From Eleusine coracana subsp. coracana (lineage: Eukaryota; Streptophyta; Magnoliopsida; Poales; Poaceae): a DNA stretch of 64,000 nucleotides. The translations under genes and the position numbers were made by a program. The stretch's first letter is position 1; the number at the start of each line of letters is the position of its first letter. A model generated the notes under the pieces. The model searched no databases. It saw nothing but the letters and a program-made list of their open reading frames with translations, and was not told where the DNA came from. Below, piece by piece: positions 23,087-34,979 of this stretch. The stretch spans positions 7,302,949-7,366,948 of the forward strand of contig CM064430.1 of the NCBI GenBank assembly GCA_032690845.1, written 5' to 3'.

Positions 23087-24417
23087 TGTTGACACGAAAA
23101 TCACCACACGTGACTTGGGAGATCTGTTTAACTCCAGTACAGGCTCAATACAAGAAACCAGGATGTGTCATTCGATTTTCCCTGTAAATCGACAAAGAGA
23201 TGAACGGTCTGAAGACACGGGTCACCGATCCAGGACAGGCCGATGAAGAAAGCCGATAGTCACTATTCATGAAATCAACGGAGGCTATTATATGGATAAA
23301 GAAAATAAAATAAATAAAACTAATCGGCTGATTGTATCGGCTTATTGGCAAAATTTAATTCAATAAATAGTTTAAAATCATAGATGTCGATAAAATTTCG
23401 AGTCAACAAGCGAGAGTCGATAAGCCTACAGTATTCATGAAGCAACTGGTCAATTCAATGTAAGATGCCAGAGTCGATAGAACTGAGTTGATAGATCTAC
23501 AGTAAATATACATAGATTCTCTCTATCGATAGATCTAATTATCTGGTATTGCAAATTTGCTCATGAATTACAGATCTAACCTATTTCAACAAGGGGGCAA
23601 ACGACTATCAAAATAAATGATATAATCAATTAAGCACCAGAAAGTCGATTGAACTGTGTCAACCTATCGGCTAAACGTCCCAATAGAACCCTATCGATTT
23701 TACTTATAAACAGATCAGATCAAACCCTATCGACCCAGCAAGAGATCAGAATCGATGCAGCCTCGCTGATTCGAACAGATCGAACTTAATCGAGACAATG
23801 TTCAAACACGACAAATAGAGCTAGATTTAATCTGTTTATAGATAAAATTAATAGAGTGACTTGAATAACAGATCTAAATAATACCTATAGAACCTACCAA
23901 GATTACAATAGATTGGTTTCAACCAAGACAGTATTGCAACCAGAGTAGATAGAACAAGCACCAAACAGATCTAATTACTGGATAACTAGCAATTCTAACG
24001 ATAGCAACTAGAATATCAAATTAATGAGAAAGTACTAGTTGAGATTGATAGAATTACCGAGGGTGACTAATCCAAGTCTCTCCCCGAGATCGGAGCCGAT
24101 GCAGCCCACGTGAAACGAGGGTTTCATCGAGTAGGAAAGGTTGGCGATGCGTCGAATTGTATTGAACGAAAGTGTTATTTTTCTCGTACAGATCCTATTA
24201 CATATTTATAACCTCATGCAAGAGGTTCTGACCCGACTCGGTCAGGACTCCTAAACAAACTGACTTGGTTTAAAATAAAATCTAAACTAAAATAGAAAGA
24301 GATAAAATAAACCTATCGGGTCCACTTGACTTCCTTCGGCCGTTGAACTTCATTGACTTCTGCCGATTCAATTCCCCACCTCAGATCAATGGGACCGGTC
24401 AAATTCTAGTGCCAACA
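23087..24417 (-). repeat. 5' LTR of the Tat element (right copy)
   Basis: In element orientation it starts TGTTGGCACTAG (24417 downward) and ends GTGTCAACA at 23087, imperfect inverse ends as expected for an LTR. It shares about 1.25 kb with the left copy, with frequent differences, so the insertion is old. Confidence 0.85.
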
Positions 24418-25190
24418 CCAGGCACGGCAATGGCCCGAGCCACTTGGCCCAGCTGAGTCGGGTGAAGCCGGCACTGGCCCCTGGCGCGCGCACGGGACCG
24501 ATGACAGTTACGAGGCTACTCTGGTGCAGGGGCATGCCGGCAAGATTGTCAGCCTCCACACAGGGCTCCACAGCTTCTGAGCGGGATCGCCGGTCAAGGA
24601 GTCAAAGGCAGCGGCTCACTGAGGCAGCCACACAACGCAAGGAAGCGGGCTTGGGCCCCAGTGGTGGACGACGAACCTCGCGTTCCCGGAGAATAGCTGC
24701 AAGGAAGGGGTCCGAGTGAGGTCCAACCGGTACGCGAAGAGTGGAGAAGATCTCTGGACAGAGGAATCGAGACGAAGCTCCTCGCGGAAGCACGAATGGA
24801 AGAAATTGCGATGGTCGGAGCCGAGCAAGAAAAGGCCAAATCCACGCCAACACAGAGCGAGGGAGGGAGCGTGACCGCACTGGCAGTTGGCGAGGGGATC
24901 AAGAGGCCACATGGGTGGTCGGACGGGGAGGGGAGGCTGCAGGGCGACCGCGGATAGAGAGGTTTGCTCGCGGCATCCATGGCGTCAGCTCTGGCAAAAG
25001 AGTGAAATGAGAGTTAGTAGAGAGAGGAGACAGGTGGAAGGAAAGCCGGGGGCACAGAACTTGGTTTTGAGGCCGGTTTTCTGTCCAAGTGTGCTCTCCC
25101 CCGTCGACGGCTTCCACGTGGCATCAAGCGGCTGGGAGCTCGGGGCGACTACATGAGAAAATTTCCATGCAACAGAGCAATTAAGCACTT
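24418..25190. other. GC-rich block of unknown origin
   Basis: GC-rich sequence with open frames on both strands of 70-130 codons. None shows a domain, and the overlapping frames in several phases are what GC-rich non-coding DNA gives. It directly abuts the Tat 5' LTR. Possibly an LTR leader of another element or a captured fragment. Confidence 0.3.
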
Positions 25191-26560
25191 TGGGGGCAGT
25201 TATTTCAGTACTAAACAAATTTATCAAAGTAATCCAATTGTACCATCTTCTTCATCACAGTGAGAAGAAGATCATGATAGAGACATGAATAAAAGTTATG
25301 GTGGGATCCAAGAGATATTCAATTTTGAAAAAGGGCTACTTGATTAAGTAAACTCAGAGAAATTTGAAGTCTGGATAAGATGAACAATTAGGCAGACTGT
25401 GACCCCAAAATTGGGGTATCAAACAAGATAAAACACACATGGTGTCTAGCACAACTGTAGATTAAAATGTGAAGAACCACAAAATTGATAATGTCCTCTT
25501 AGTAACCAAGTTATGAGGAAGTTATGGAATTTGAAAAAAAAAGGCAAGCTGCCAATGGAAACTTAGAAATTGTCTTCAATAAGTTGAATACATGGTTAAT
25601 TTGAAATTCCAATTTAGGCATCAAACAATGGCAAAAGTGGAGAAGACTTGGCACACAAGATGGAAAAGAGTAAGATTAACAATCCATGGATGATTTAGTT
25701 CAACGAATGCAATGGTTTGAAAGATAGACAATTTTGAAAAGTGCCAAATGACCATGAGTTTGAAAATGCATAACACTAAAGTAGATTGCAATCAAGATTT
25801 GGGGTACTAAACCAGGTCCAAACTACATGAGACTTGACGTAAAGGTAGTTCATGGAGTGATATAGAGAGAAAGTTATTTAATTTTTAGAAAAATGCAAAG
25901 TGGCTAGAATAACTTAGAATTAATTCCAAGTTTTATAACTTCGTTGCTAGGGTCTTGGAGACCTCTTTTGGCTAGTGAAATAGCTGGGAGCATTTGGTAA
26001 GAGCCAAGAGGAAAAGAGAAGAGTACTAGGAGAGAATATTGGATATCTTGAGAGTGATAGGGAGAGTAACTTGAGCATCTATACACATCTAGGGCTAGGG
26101 TGTTCTTGAGGGTGTGATTTAGGTTGTTACTCTTGGTCTGTGGTGTGACCTAGACCGATTAGGTGTTGATGATTGAGCTTATCGTGATTGGTTGTGAAGG
26201 TCGTCACATGGTTGTACACGGTTTGAGCCCGCCGTTAAAAGGGGCATCGCCAATGAGCGCCCGTGTCGGCTCGAGGAGTCCGACAAGTTCTCGAGGGAGA
26301 TGAGCTTGTGCCTTGGTGGCAGTGGTGACGCAACTGTGTCTTCACTCTAGGAGTGATTGCGTGCTCGTGTGCGAGAACTCCACTTGATGGCGGGAGGGAC
26401 CGGCACTCCGATGGAAGTGGTCCAACAAGGATTATGGGAAGGCGCCATCCTTCCGAGACCTCTGAAAAAAAATCATGAGCATTCCTTGATCCCCTCTTTA
26501 CTATTCCATAATTGTGTGCTCTAGTGAGTAGGTTGAATTATGGCTTGCATAGAATAGTGT
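25190..26560. repeat. Probable LTR remnant, unassigned family
   Basis: No coding region. AT-rich, A-runs in the first part pass into a GC-richer block (26090-26460) with GGGTGTTCTTGAGGGTGTGA and CTCTAGTGAGTAGGTTGAAT near its end, wording I associate with grass LTR R-U5 regions. Ends were not resolved. Confidence 0.3.
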
Positions 26561-26566
26561 GGTTAG

Positions 26567-27565
26567 TGTTGGTGGTAACTACGCACCCACTTATATACCG
26601 CAAGAGGACGATGTATAATTGTAGCCCTTTTTCCCTCAGAGTATTCCAAGGTTATCGAATCCACAAGAAACGAGCAGATCAATTACTATTAAAGCATTAC
26701 TAACAATTTGCAATGGTTGGTTTGTGTGAATGATGACGGTGAGAGAGTGGAAGGTGAATGTTATTGGAGAAGTAACACGATAATAAAGGATTCTCTCCTT
26801 AGGATTGGTTCACTGTCATGCAACCTTATTCTTATCGACTCAAGTGATGACTCTAATATTCTACAAGACATGGTGGTTTTATTCACCCCGGCTGTCACTA
26901 CAGAGGCTAATTAGCTCCCCACTGGTTTCTTGCACTATGTAATAGGCAAAAGCATATTGGCCGATACACTAATAAAAAGGATAGATAGATGCAATCAAGT
27001 TCATCACATAGATTAAATTCATCAAGAGAGTATCAATAAGTATGAGAGTTACATGACCAGATCCCCGCACCAGAGAAGAGAATTTGAGACTACTCACTCA
27101 TCCTTCCGCATGACATAGAGCAGGGGGGTGAGAAATAGCGCTGAAACATGCATGAGCCAATCGGCACAAGCGTCGCACCGATCGGCGCGACCTCCCTTCT
27201 GGTGAGTTTTGTCGGTGTTGACCAACCTCCGCCGCCAATATCCTGGAACCCTAGTTCTAATGACTGATTCTCGCGATTGCCGTCGATCTATCGTCATCGG
27301 TTCTCGTCTCTCCCCTTTTGGGCTCTTGATAATTATCTTCCTTTTATACTCGACGGGATTATGTCAACTTCCACCGACTCTGACTCATATTGGGCCGGGC
27401 CTTCATCTTTCCCGGGCTTGGGCTTGTCTTCGTCATCTTTTCCTCCTGCGCCGATCGACGCAGGCGTCGCGCCGATCGGCGCAGCTCTGCATCTGGCCTA
27501 TCTTTGTTACTCTTTAGCTCCTTATCCGTAATTGCCCTGTTTTACACCTGTTTCCTGCAATCACA
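26567..27565 (+). repeat. Probable solo LTR, same family as the LTR at 63742
   Basis: It begins TGTTGGTGGTAACTACGCAC and shares the phrase CACCCACTTATATACCGCAA and the following 130 bases with the LTR start at 63742. No internal region follows, because the inverted-repeat element begins at 27571. The 3' limit near TGCAATCACA is a guess, and no target duplication was found. Confidence 0.45.
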
Positions 27566-27570
27566 TCCAT

Positions 27571-28468
27571 AATTGCATCATAGAAGATGACCCTACTATG
27601 ACAAAATATAGTGGACCGTCACGGTAGACAAGTGATGTATTTTCTATGACGACATTTATGATGAAGTTTGAAATAACATCATAGAAGAGAAAACCTAGAA
27701 TGTCATGGAACACCAACTCATCTGCGCCATAGTTTTTTGACAGTTTTGATTCATCATAGAACCGCACCAGCTGACACGTGTGCCATATGGGGCTCCAACA
27801 CTCGAACATGGCCTGAGAAGCATCTACTGGCCACATGTAAGCTTTCTCGATCCATCTGGACCCACATTTTAATGCTCTTGGTTCAATGTGGCATCATGTC
27901 TGGCGACCCCATATGTAGTTACTGTGGGTCCATCGTTGTTGTGACATCCCCGCCCCACGAATGAGGGGGAACAGTCGAAGGATCGATCATCGGGTGACGC
28001 CTTGACGAAGCAAGAGTCCAAAAGTACACACATATGAGCAGAAAAGAATAGTGCAATGTTAGAGTTTAATTATTACAACTTTGATTCAGATTTGAGTATG
28101 TAAACAAGTCTGAAATTTGGTAACGTAAATAGCGGAAGCGATACATCTCACGTTAGAATCCTATCATGAAGCACATCAAGCCTGTAGACGTGCCTCAATA
28201 TCAAGAAGAACACCTGCACAAAACCACATAGAGCAAAGCCCTGAGCAACTAATGATCAGCAAGACTTACCCGTCAAAATTGCACGCTAAGACCGACACCT
28301 AGTATGCAGGGGGTGACCTAAGGCTATTGTAATAATTGCAAAAACAGCACTAATAGTTGATCCTTATTTTCATGTTTTAGCCAAATTAATAGGGTTCTTG
28401 CATAAAATAAATGTTGTGCAGCTATACTATAACAAACATGGTTGCAATACAATTTACTGAAATACAAT

Positions 28469-28518
<50 letters not shown>

Positions 28519-30899
28519 TTCAATTTGTACTTTGATGAGACAACGGCTACGATGTGACAACGATCACAAGTGGTACTCATTAACCGCGAGGGACGGCGAC
28601 TCGAATCGATTTACATCCTGCAGGAGAAACCCAAATACACGGCAACCTTTCGCAAGTTACCACAGGGTCAGTCCGGGTCTCACTTTTCCCGAGTACATGT
28701 CACCCCATGTGATCCTTCCGTCGAAGCAATCCATGGGTAGCCCATGCACTCTCCCTTCCAACACATACACACATTCCACCATGCCCGCTTCATCACCAGA
28801 AAAAGAATAATATGATGCGAGATTGCAGTACCTTAGCATTGCTAGTCTCAATTATTCTTTTTATTGTGATGCCTTGCCTCCATACTGTTTAAGTTGCTCG
28901 CATCATTATTAGTTGCATTGCATAACCAATCTCGTATGTCAAGGAAGGAAATATGTATAGTAAAAGAATTAACACTTAATGGTAACCTAAAATATCTACT
29001 CACATGCATCCCATCATTGCATTCATTCATTAAGGAAGTTCCACAAATTTCCTTATCACCTTCTTGACTTGCATCGTGCATCACTTTACTAGGAAACGAG
29101 CCGGGTATCGAGGACGAGGAGATTGGTGCTGCAGAGATAGATGATGGATTCATTGTATTTTTGAGTGTGCTAACATTGCTCGGACCAAAGGCAAGCCCCG
29201 GTGCACTCCTATGCTTTCAAATTTTTATTTTGTATCACATGTATGTGTGTCATGATTATGCATTACGTGTAGGAGTTGATTGGAACCCTAGTTGCATGTA
29301 GGAAAGAATAAATCCTATGGGTATAGGTCTATTTGGGCAGCCATTCGATAGATTGCTATGCTTAATATCGAGTCATCGGTAGCAAAATCGAGTGGTACGG
29401 AGACTACTTGATGTAGGATGGTATGGGACTTTATTACTTGTAACTCTCACCTGATAATGATGGATCAATTTGAGATCGAACGGGGAAGTGCATGTGTAGG
29501 TTGAGGTGACAAGGTTGACCCTTGTTTGCCATAGCCTTGTTTGTGTCGGTTGGGAACTGCTGCGAGTGTGGCCCCGTTGAGCAAGTTTGAACAGTACCAA
29601 GTGCATGCTAGTGATATGGGCACTAGTAAACCGACGTAGCTTGATTACCACAGTGGTTGGACGATACCCCACTCTTCTTCTGGTGATGAAGCGGGTATGG
29701 TGGAATGTGCTTATGTGTTGGAAGGGAGAGTGCATGGGCTACCCATGGATTACTTCGACGGAAGGATCGCATGGGGTGACGTGTACTCGGGAAAAGTGGG
29801 ACCCGGGCCGACCCTGTGGTATCTTGCGAAAGGTTGTCGTACGTGACTCCTCGGAGTGTGCATGTGCCGTGTATTTGGGTTTCTCCTGCACGATGTAAAT
29901 CGATTCGAGTCGCCGTCCCTCGCGGCTATTGAGTACCACTTGTGATCGCTGTCACATCGTAGCCGTTGTCACATTGAAGTACAAAGTGAAATGATGATGA
30001 TATTGTATTTCTATAAATTGTATTGCAACCATCTTTGTTATAGTATAGCTGCACAACATTTATTTTATGCAAGAACCCTGTTAATTTGGCTAAAATATGA
30101 AAATAAGGATCAATTATTAGTGTTGTTTTTGCAATTATTCCAATAACCTTAGGTCAACCCCCTGCATACTAGATGTCGGCCTTAGCGTGCCATTTTGACG
30201 GGTAAGTCTTGCTGAGTATTAGTTGCTCAGGGTTTTGCTCTATGTGGTTTTGTGCAGGTGTTCTTCTTGATATTGAGGCACGTCTACGGGCTTGATGTGC
30301 TTCATGATAGGATTCTAACATGAGATGTATTGCTTCCTTTATTTATGTTACCAAATTTCAAACTTGTTTACATACTCAATCTGAATGAAAGTTGTAATAA
30401 TTAAATTCTAACATTGCACTATTCTTTTATGCTCATATGTGTGTACTTTTGGACTCTTGCTTCGTCAAGGCGTCACCCGATGATCGATCCTTCGACTGTT
30501 CCCCCTCATTCATGGCGCGGGGATGTCACAGCAACGATGGACCTACAGTAACTACATGTGGGGTCATCAGACATGATGCCACGTTGAACCAAGAGCACTA
30601 AAATGCGGGACCGGATGGATCGAGAAAGCTTACATGTGGCCAGTAGATGCTTCTCAGGCCATGTTCGAGTGTTGGAGCCACATATGGCACACGTGTCAGC
30701 TGGTGTGGTTCTATGATAAATCAAAACTATCAAAAAACTATGGTGCGGATGAGTTGGTGTTCTATGACATTCTAGGTTTTCTCTTCTATGATGTTATTTT
30801 AGACTTTTTCATAAATGTCATCATAGAAAATACATCACTTGTCTACCATGACGGTCCACTATATTTTATCATAGTAGGGTCATCTTCTATGATGCAATT
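27571..30899. mobile_element. Foldback-type element, 3.3 kb, 1.2-kb inverted arms
   Basis: The left arm (27571-28808) reads as the inverse of the right arm (29671-30899) over about 1.23 kb with moderate divergence, around a unique loop of about 860 bp. Outer ends are AATTGCATCATAGAAGATGA and its inverse. Matching inner landmarks include TGTGACATCCCCGCCCCACG against the inverse of CGCGGGGATGTCACA. No target duplication or transposase was found, so the superfamily is open; a Mutator-like or foldback element is likely. The open frames in the arms are mirrored shadows. Confidence 0.8.
28467..28519. repeat. ATC/GAT trinucleotide microsatellite in the left arm
   Basis: About 17 repeats of ATC. The mirror position in the right arm has only a few units (GATGATGATA near 29994-30002), so the tract expanded after the arms formed. 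Confidence 0.95.
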
Positions 30900-30960
30900 T
30901 TTGAACGTCATTAGCAAAACATCATTATTGTGCAAATTTTTACTACTGATAACAAAAAAA

Positions 30961-31301
30961 CACTACAACGGTGTGGTATAAGAAACTATATTGGTGGTTT
31001 TATTATGGATCACCACTACAAATAGGATCTCAATTTTAGCAGTGGTCAAAGAGTGAACCGCAGTTAAAAATAATTTTTATAGGCAATTCATACATGAACC
31101 GTCCTTCAAAATAGATTCAATTTTTAGTGGGGTATAAAAAATTAAGCCTTCGCAAAAAAATCATATTTTAGCAGTAGGCAACAAATTGAACCGTCTTGTA
31201 AAATGATATGCCATGTCATTGATCCACAGTTTCCTCCACCAATTAGATAGTTGTACACGGATTGTGTGCTTTCTCTCTCTTTAGTTACTCTCTCCTTGCA
31301 A

Positions 31302-31339
<38 letters not shown>

Positions 31340-31540
31340 ATATATATGAGGGCGGATGCACACACAGAAAAGGTCTCGTGGGCAACATTATGACCTGTCA
31401 CCACAGTAATTTTTCTTGCGGCAGGGATGGCGGTCTGCCGCCACAGTTGCCTTATTTTTTGCTACATTGTGTCGGAAGCCTATGGCTGCCGCTACAATTT
31501 TTTTTTGCTCCACCACTACAATGAGGGTTTGGTGTAGTGC
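30961..31540. mobile_element. CACTA-like termini, degraded
   Basis: CACTACAACGG at 30961 and CACTACAAATAGG at 31014 read rightward, and GGTTTGGTGTAGTG at about 31527-31540 is a leftward CACTACACCAAACC end. The right part contains GCGGCAG/CTGCCGC words like CACTA subterminal repeats. A CT microsatellite sits at 31297-31340. Target duplications do not match, so the ends may belong to different copies. Confidence 0.4.
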
Positions 31541-31819
31541 CTCCTCAAAATCTTGTGAGATGAGTTTCAATCAAATGCTTATAACATTTCAAGAAAAAAT
31601 GGGTCTGCCCATATCTAAGCAATTATTGTTGGACTGCTGCAAATTTGTTCAAGGTTCAAACCCATGGGATGTGCCACAACGTTCAAGTAAGTTACAAATA
31701 ACATATATAACATACTAGTAAAGTGCCCGTGCATTGCCACAGGGTATAAAAATAACATTGTTTTATGTCACTCAGTAAATTTACAATTAAGTTTCATCAT
31801 TTTACTACATAGACTGGTA

Positions 31820-33210
31820 TCAGTTGTCCAATATAAGTTCTTCTATCTCTTTTACTCTTTGTATACTGTACTTTATACCTTGTTGGATATTGTTGATGAT
31901 ATCTGTTGTCTCTTTTTCCTCCAGTCCTGTGTTTTGTGATCTGAGTAAATCTTCTTTCATCTTTATAATCTCTCCCTCGACGTATTTTTCAATGTTTGTA
32001 ATGTTCTTTGCTGTTGTCGATAACTGTAGTATCTCCTTTCTGATATTGATTCTACTTTTTGTCATATCTCTTAATACAAAGTAGCTTGGATCCATGATGA
32101 TGATATTGTTTATGTAGTGCCTTACTCTCTGCATTTTCATAAGTTATCTCAATTGCGCCTGGAAGTTGCTCCTTGTATGTTTCTCCATCAGTAAGAACTA
32201 CGTATCCGTGGTATCTTCCATCAGTTAACCTTTCGACTTTAAGAAACGATTCACTGAATTCAACCTCGTTTGCCATCATACTCAGCACAAGCTGTAGACC
32301 ATTGTGGACACACAACTCGTCAATCTGTAGGTTTTTATTTTCCTTTTCAGTGCATTATGAAGACATAATAATTAATAGTAATTTTTATTAGTAATTTTAT
32401 TCACTAACCTGATTTCTTTTCTTTAGAATCTTGACGTATGATCTTCTGAATATTGTATGGACCATACATTGGAATTGATGAGCTATGATATTGGTATCTT
32501 GTAGCATGTATAGGGAGTCCCTGTGTATCTTTTGAAGACGATCGATGCAGTGTTGAACATGGATTGATTCCGTAGCTGATTGTAGATCGTTTAGCATTGA
32601 AAGGCATTGCGAACTTGAGTAGTCGAACATGTTTCTACAATTTTGTATCCTGTGTACCAACGTTCTGGAATCTTCTCTCATTTTTTCTGCTTTGTACCAG
32701 TTGTAATCAAGGATAACAACATCTTGCTCATCTCTCAGACGCTGTAAAGCTTTGTGGGCGGCGAGTTCTATTGCGTAACTCATTTCTTCGTGGTAGCATT
32801 TTAGATCATTGTGGGCAGATAGTTTCATTGACTCTTTCAGATTTATATCTTCAGATCCCACAGTCGCACTTATTTCCACCATATCTGATTCCTCGTCGCC
32901 ACTCTCTTGCTCTATATTTGAATAGCCTGAAAAATAGTCGGTGTAACTTGATTTCGGTGAAGTATCGACATCTAGTCTTCTTGGGATCTTGAATGACACC
33001 TCGTAGTCTTGTCCGACGTAACATATGGTTATGTTCTCATATTTTGGCTTTGTTCCTCCTAGCTCCTTCAGGACTTCGTCCAGTATTTTTGTTGCCTCGA
33101 GATATATATATTTTCTACTGGAAGCCTGTTTTTAGGGTTATAGAATATAAAAGGTTAGATTTGAAATTTGTTAAATAAGATTTTGAATTGATTTTATGTT
33201 TGTACTTACC
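31820..33210 (-). pseudogene. Unrecognised multi-exon coiled-coil gene near the Helitron 3' end
   Basis: Exon pieces: an upstream piece ending at 33210 (GFIAEKERHVT, donor GTAAGT), a 717-bp exon 32409-33125 open throughout in phase 0 (from ASSRKYIYLEATKILDEVLK to ILKKRNQ), and a last exon from 32324. The last exon reads IDELCVHNGLQLVLSMMANE... to a stop at 32052. A second frame overlapping it (MDPSYFVLRDMTKSRINIRK...) continues to 31820 as a heptad-like coiled coil. So a frameshift around 32090-32140 probably divides one reading frame. I recognise no family. Acidic and Ser-rich parts and the helices suggest a structural or binding protein. It ends about 100 bp inside the Helitron 3' terminus. 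Confidence 0.5.
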
Positions 33211-33374
33211 GTTACGTGTCTTTCTTTTTCAGCAATAAAACCGGGCGGTTAGTGTTTTAATGCCTAAAGAAGAAGTAGCCCCTCGCTTGATGAAGTCTTC
33301 ATGAACCTCTTCGTTTTGATCTCTCTATCTGCTGTTGTAGTCAGCTATGTCTTTTTTTTATTCATGGCTGGGTC

Positions 33375-33378
<4 letters not shown>

Positions 33379-33446
<68 letters not shown>
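33379..33446. repeat. TA microsatellite
   Basis: About 34 uninterrupted TA units. Open frames here that read as alternating Tyr and Ile are artefacts of the repeat. Such tracts are the favoured landing sites of several elements in this window. Confidence 0.95.
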
Positions 33447-33448
<2 letters not shown>

Positions 33449-34589
33449 TACTAGTACGGTGGAGTATGCACTCACCTAGTGCTTTGGCACTATTTGAATT
33501 ACTATTTACTACTATTTAAATTCCTGTGCACTACTATTCGGACAGCGATGTCTTCGATTATATTAAGCGTCTTGCTAATATTATTCTTCTTTCAGAATCT
33601 TTAATTTGGCTGGCGAGGCCAATCGGACTGCCGGGCGGTATAAGCTCTCAGGTGTAAAAATCCTACTCGGTACTCACCATACTTCTCGCTAATTTGTTTC
33701 AGAAGTAACGAAGTCTTTCCCCATATTAGCTAGTCACAAGCATATGCAGAAAGCTTTTATCGTCTCCCCAGGCAGTTCCACCCGAAGGGAACACTTCTCC
33801 ACAGCCACACAGGGTCCTCCCTAACGCCATGATTCTAGGCTAAAACGAGGACTACGCCATAGAGGTTTCTCCTATAGGGTCCCTAGCATAAAAACTTAAT
33901 TCATATGCAAGAACTAGATCATATTAAGGGATTTTTAAAGACAACATTACTTCATTTCCACAAATATAGCTTACATATGGTTTTCCCTTTCGGGAAACCC
34001 CCGAACACTTAAACACAAGAAATAAAATTATCTTATAGGCGTTATTTTACAGTGGAGTTACACTCTCTATTTTACAAGTGGATTCTACTACTACTTGGTG
34101 GTGGAGGCGGAAGAGCGCTCTCGAGGATTGCAGTGGATGGCTTGGTGACTCTGCGATGGGTGTTGTTCTTCCGAAGCCAAGGTCCTCCTTTTATAGTCGA
34201 GCGAGCGGTACTCCCTTCCTATTTATTTAGCACACGTAACCTCCATCTTTCTATATGAAGGACACACGTATCCTCCATCTTCCTGTATCAAGGATACTCA
34301 GTGCGTACTCCTTTTTCTCCTTCTGGTGGCCTTGCATGATAATATTCTTCCTCAATGGCTCACAATGACTTAGACTTCTTGTCTTTATGCATAGCCTGGA
34401 TACGCAATGTACTATCAACAGTAACCTTTTGCCTTCTTATTCTTTTTGCCTCATGATTTGGTCTATAGTTCCTTTGTCTTGCACGAACGTGCCTTGCAGG
34501 ATTATGTTACTATGTCATTATTTTGAGCTTAACTTTTATAGGGTCACGCCACGCTTCCTATTTGAGAGTATCACTCTCAGTATTATTAT
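33447..34589. other. Inserted sequence in H2, no recognised gene
   Basis: The stretch between two TA microsatellites has mixed composition, with a short palindromic phrase (TTTTCCCTTTCGGGAAA near 33980) and a GC-richer portion at 34080-34190. No domain or terminal signature was identified. Confidence 0.3.
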
Positions 34590-34591
34590 GA

Positions 34592-34640
<49 letters not shown>
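34590..34640. repeat. TA microsatellite
   Basis: About 25 TA units directly before the left member of a diverged direct repeat (34640-34935). Confidence 0.9.
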
Positions 34641-34645
<5 letters not shown>

Positions 34646-34935
34646 ATTCCATTTTACTCCCAAGTATAGTTACTCCCACGTTCAAAAAACCAGCTTGGGT
34701 ATGTGTTCATACCCATTTATCATTTTGAGTATATACACATACTTAAAACATGATTTTTGAGAGTCATAACTATAATTTTTTTGGAAGGATCTTTAAGTTA
34801 TAAACATATGAACATATATCACATTTACTGTTATATAAAAATAAATATGTCTTCATACTTCATATATCACAACAAAAAAAAAAGTGAGTATGTCTATATA
34901 TCATCTAGTATGACTACATACTATATTTAGAAACA
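34640..34935. repeat. Direct repeat, left copy
   Basis: The text from CAAGTATAGTTACTCCCACG to the AAAAAAAAGTGAGTATG block recurs at 38309-38575 with about one change in ten. The two copies flank the 3.3-kb TIR element, and each copy follows a TA microsatellite. Confidence 0.8.
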
Positions 34936-34979
34936 TCAAGTATGTAATGATACTCTCTAGATTGTCGTGGGCTAAACAG

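Larger units (their letters stand above)
13852..24417 (-). mobile_element. Ty3/gypsy retrotransposon, Tat lineage, decayed
   Basis: Two related direct repeats (13852-15135 and 23087-24417) flank minus-strand gag, protease, reverse transcriptase, RNase H and integrase remnants in that order, the Ty3/gypsy order. An additional RNase H between RT and integrase and a long non-coding or antisense region before the 3' LTR point to the Tat lineage. The element is broken by stop codons, frameshifts and a nested TRIM (17899-18642). No matching 5-bp duplication was found at the outer ends. Confidence 0.85.

Noticed and set aside
24594..25010. Overlapping open frames in a GC-rich block
   Set aside because: Frames in several phases on both strands, no domain and no splice logic; composition alone explains them.
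28324..28560. Open frame with a poly-Met run
   Set aside because: Reading of the trinucleotide microsatellite on the minus strand.
33301..33519. Open frame with alternating Tyr and Ile
   Set aside because: Produced by the TA microsatellite; the same holds near 34590 and 38270.
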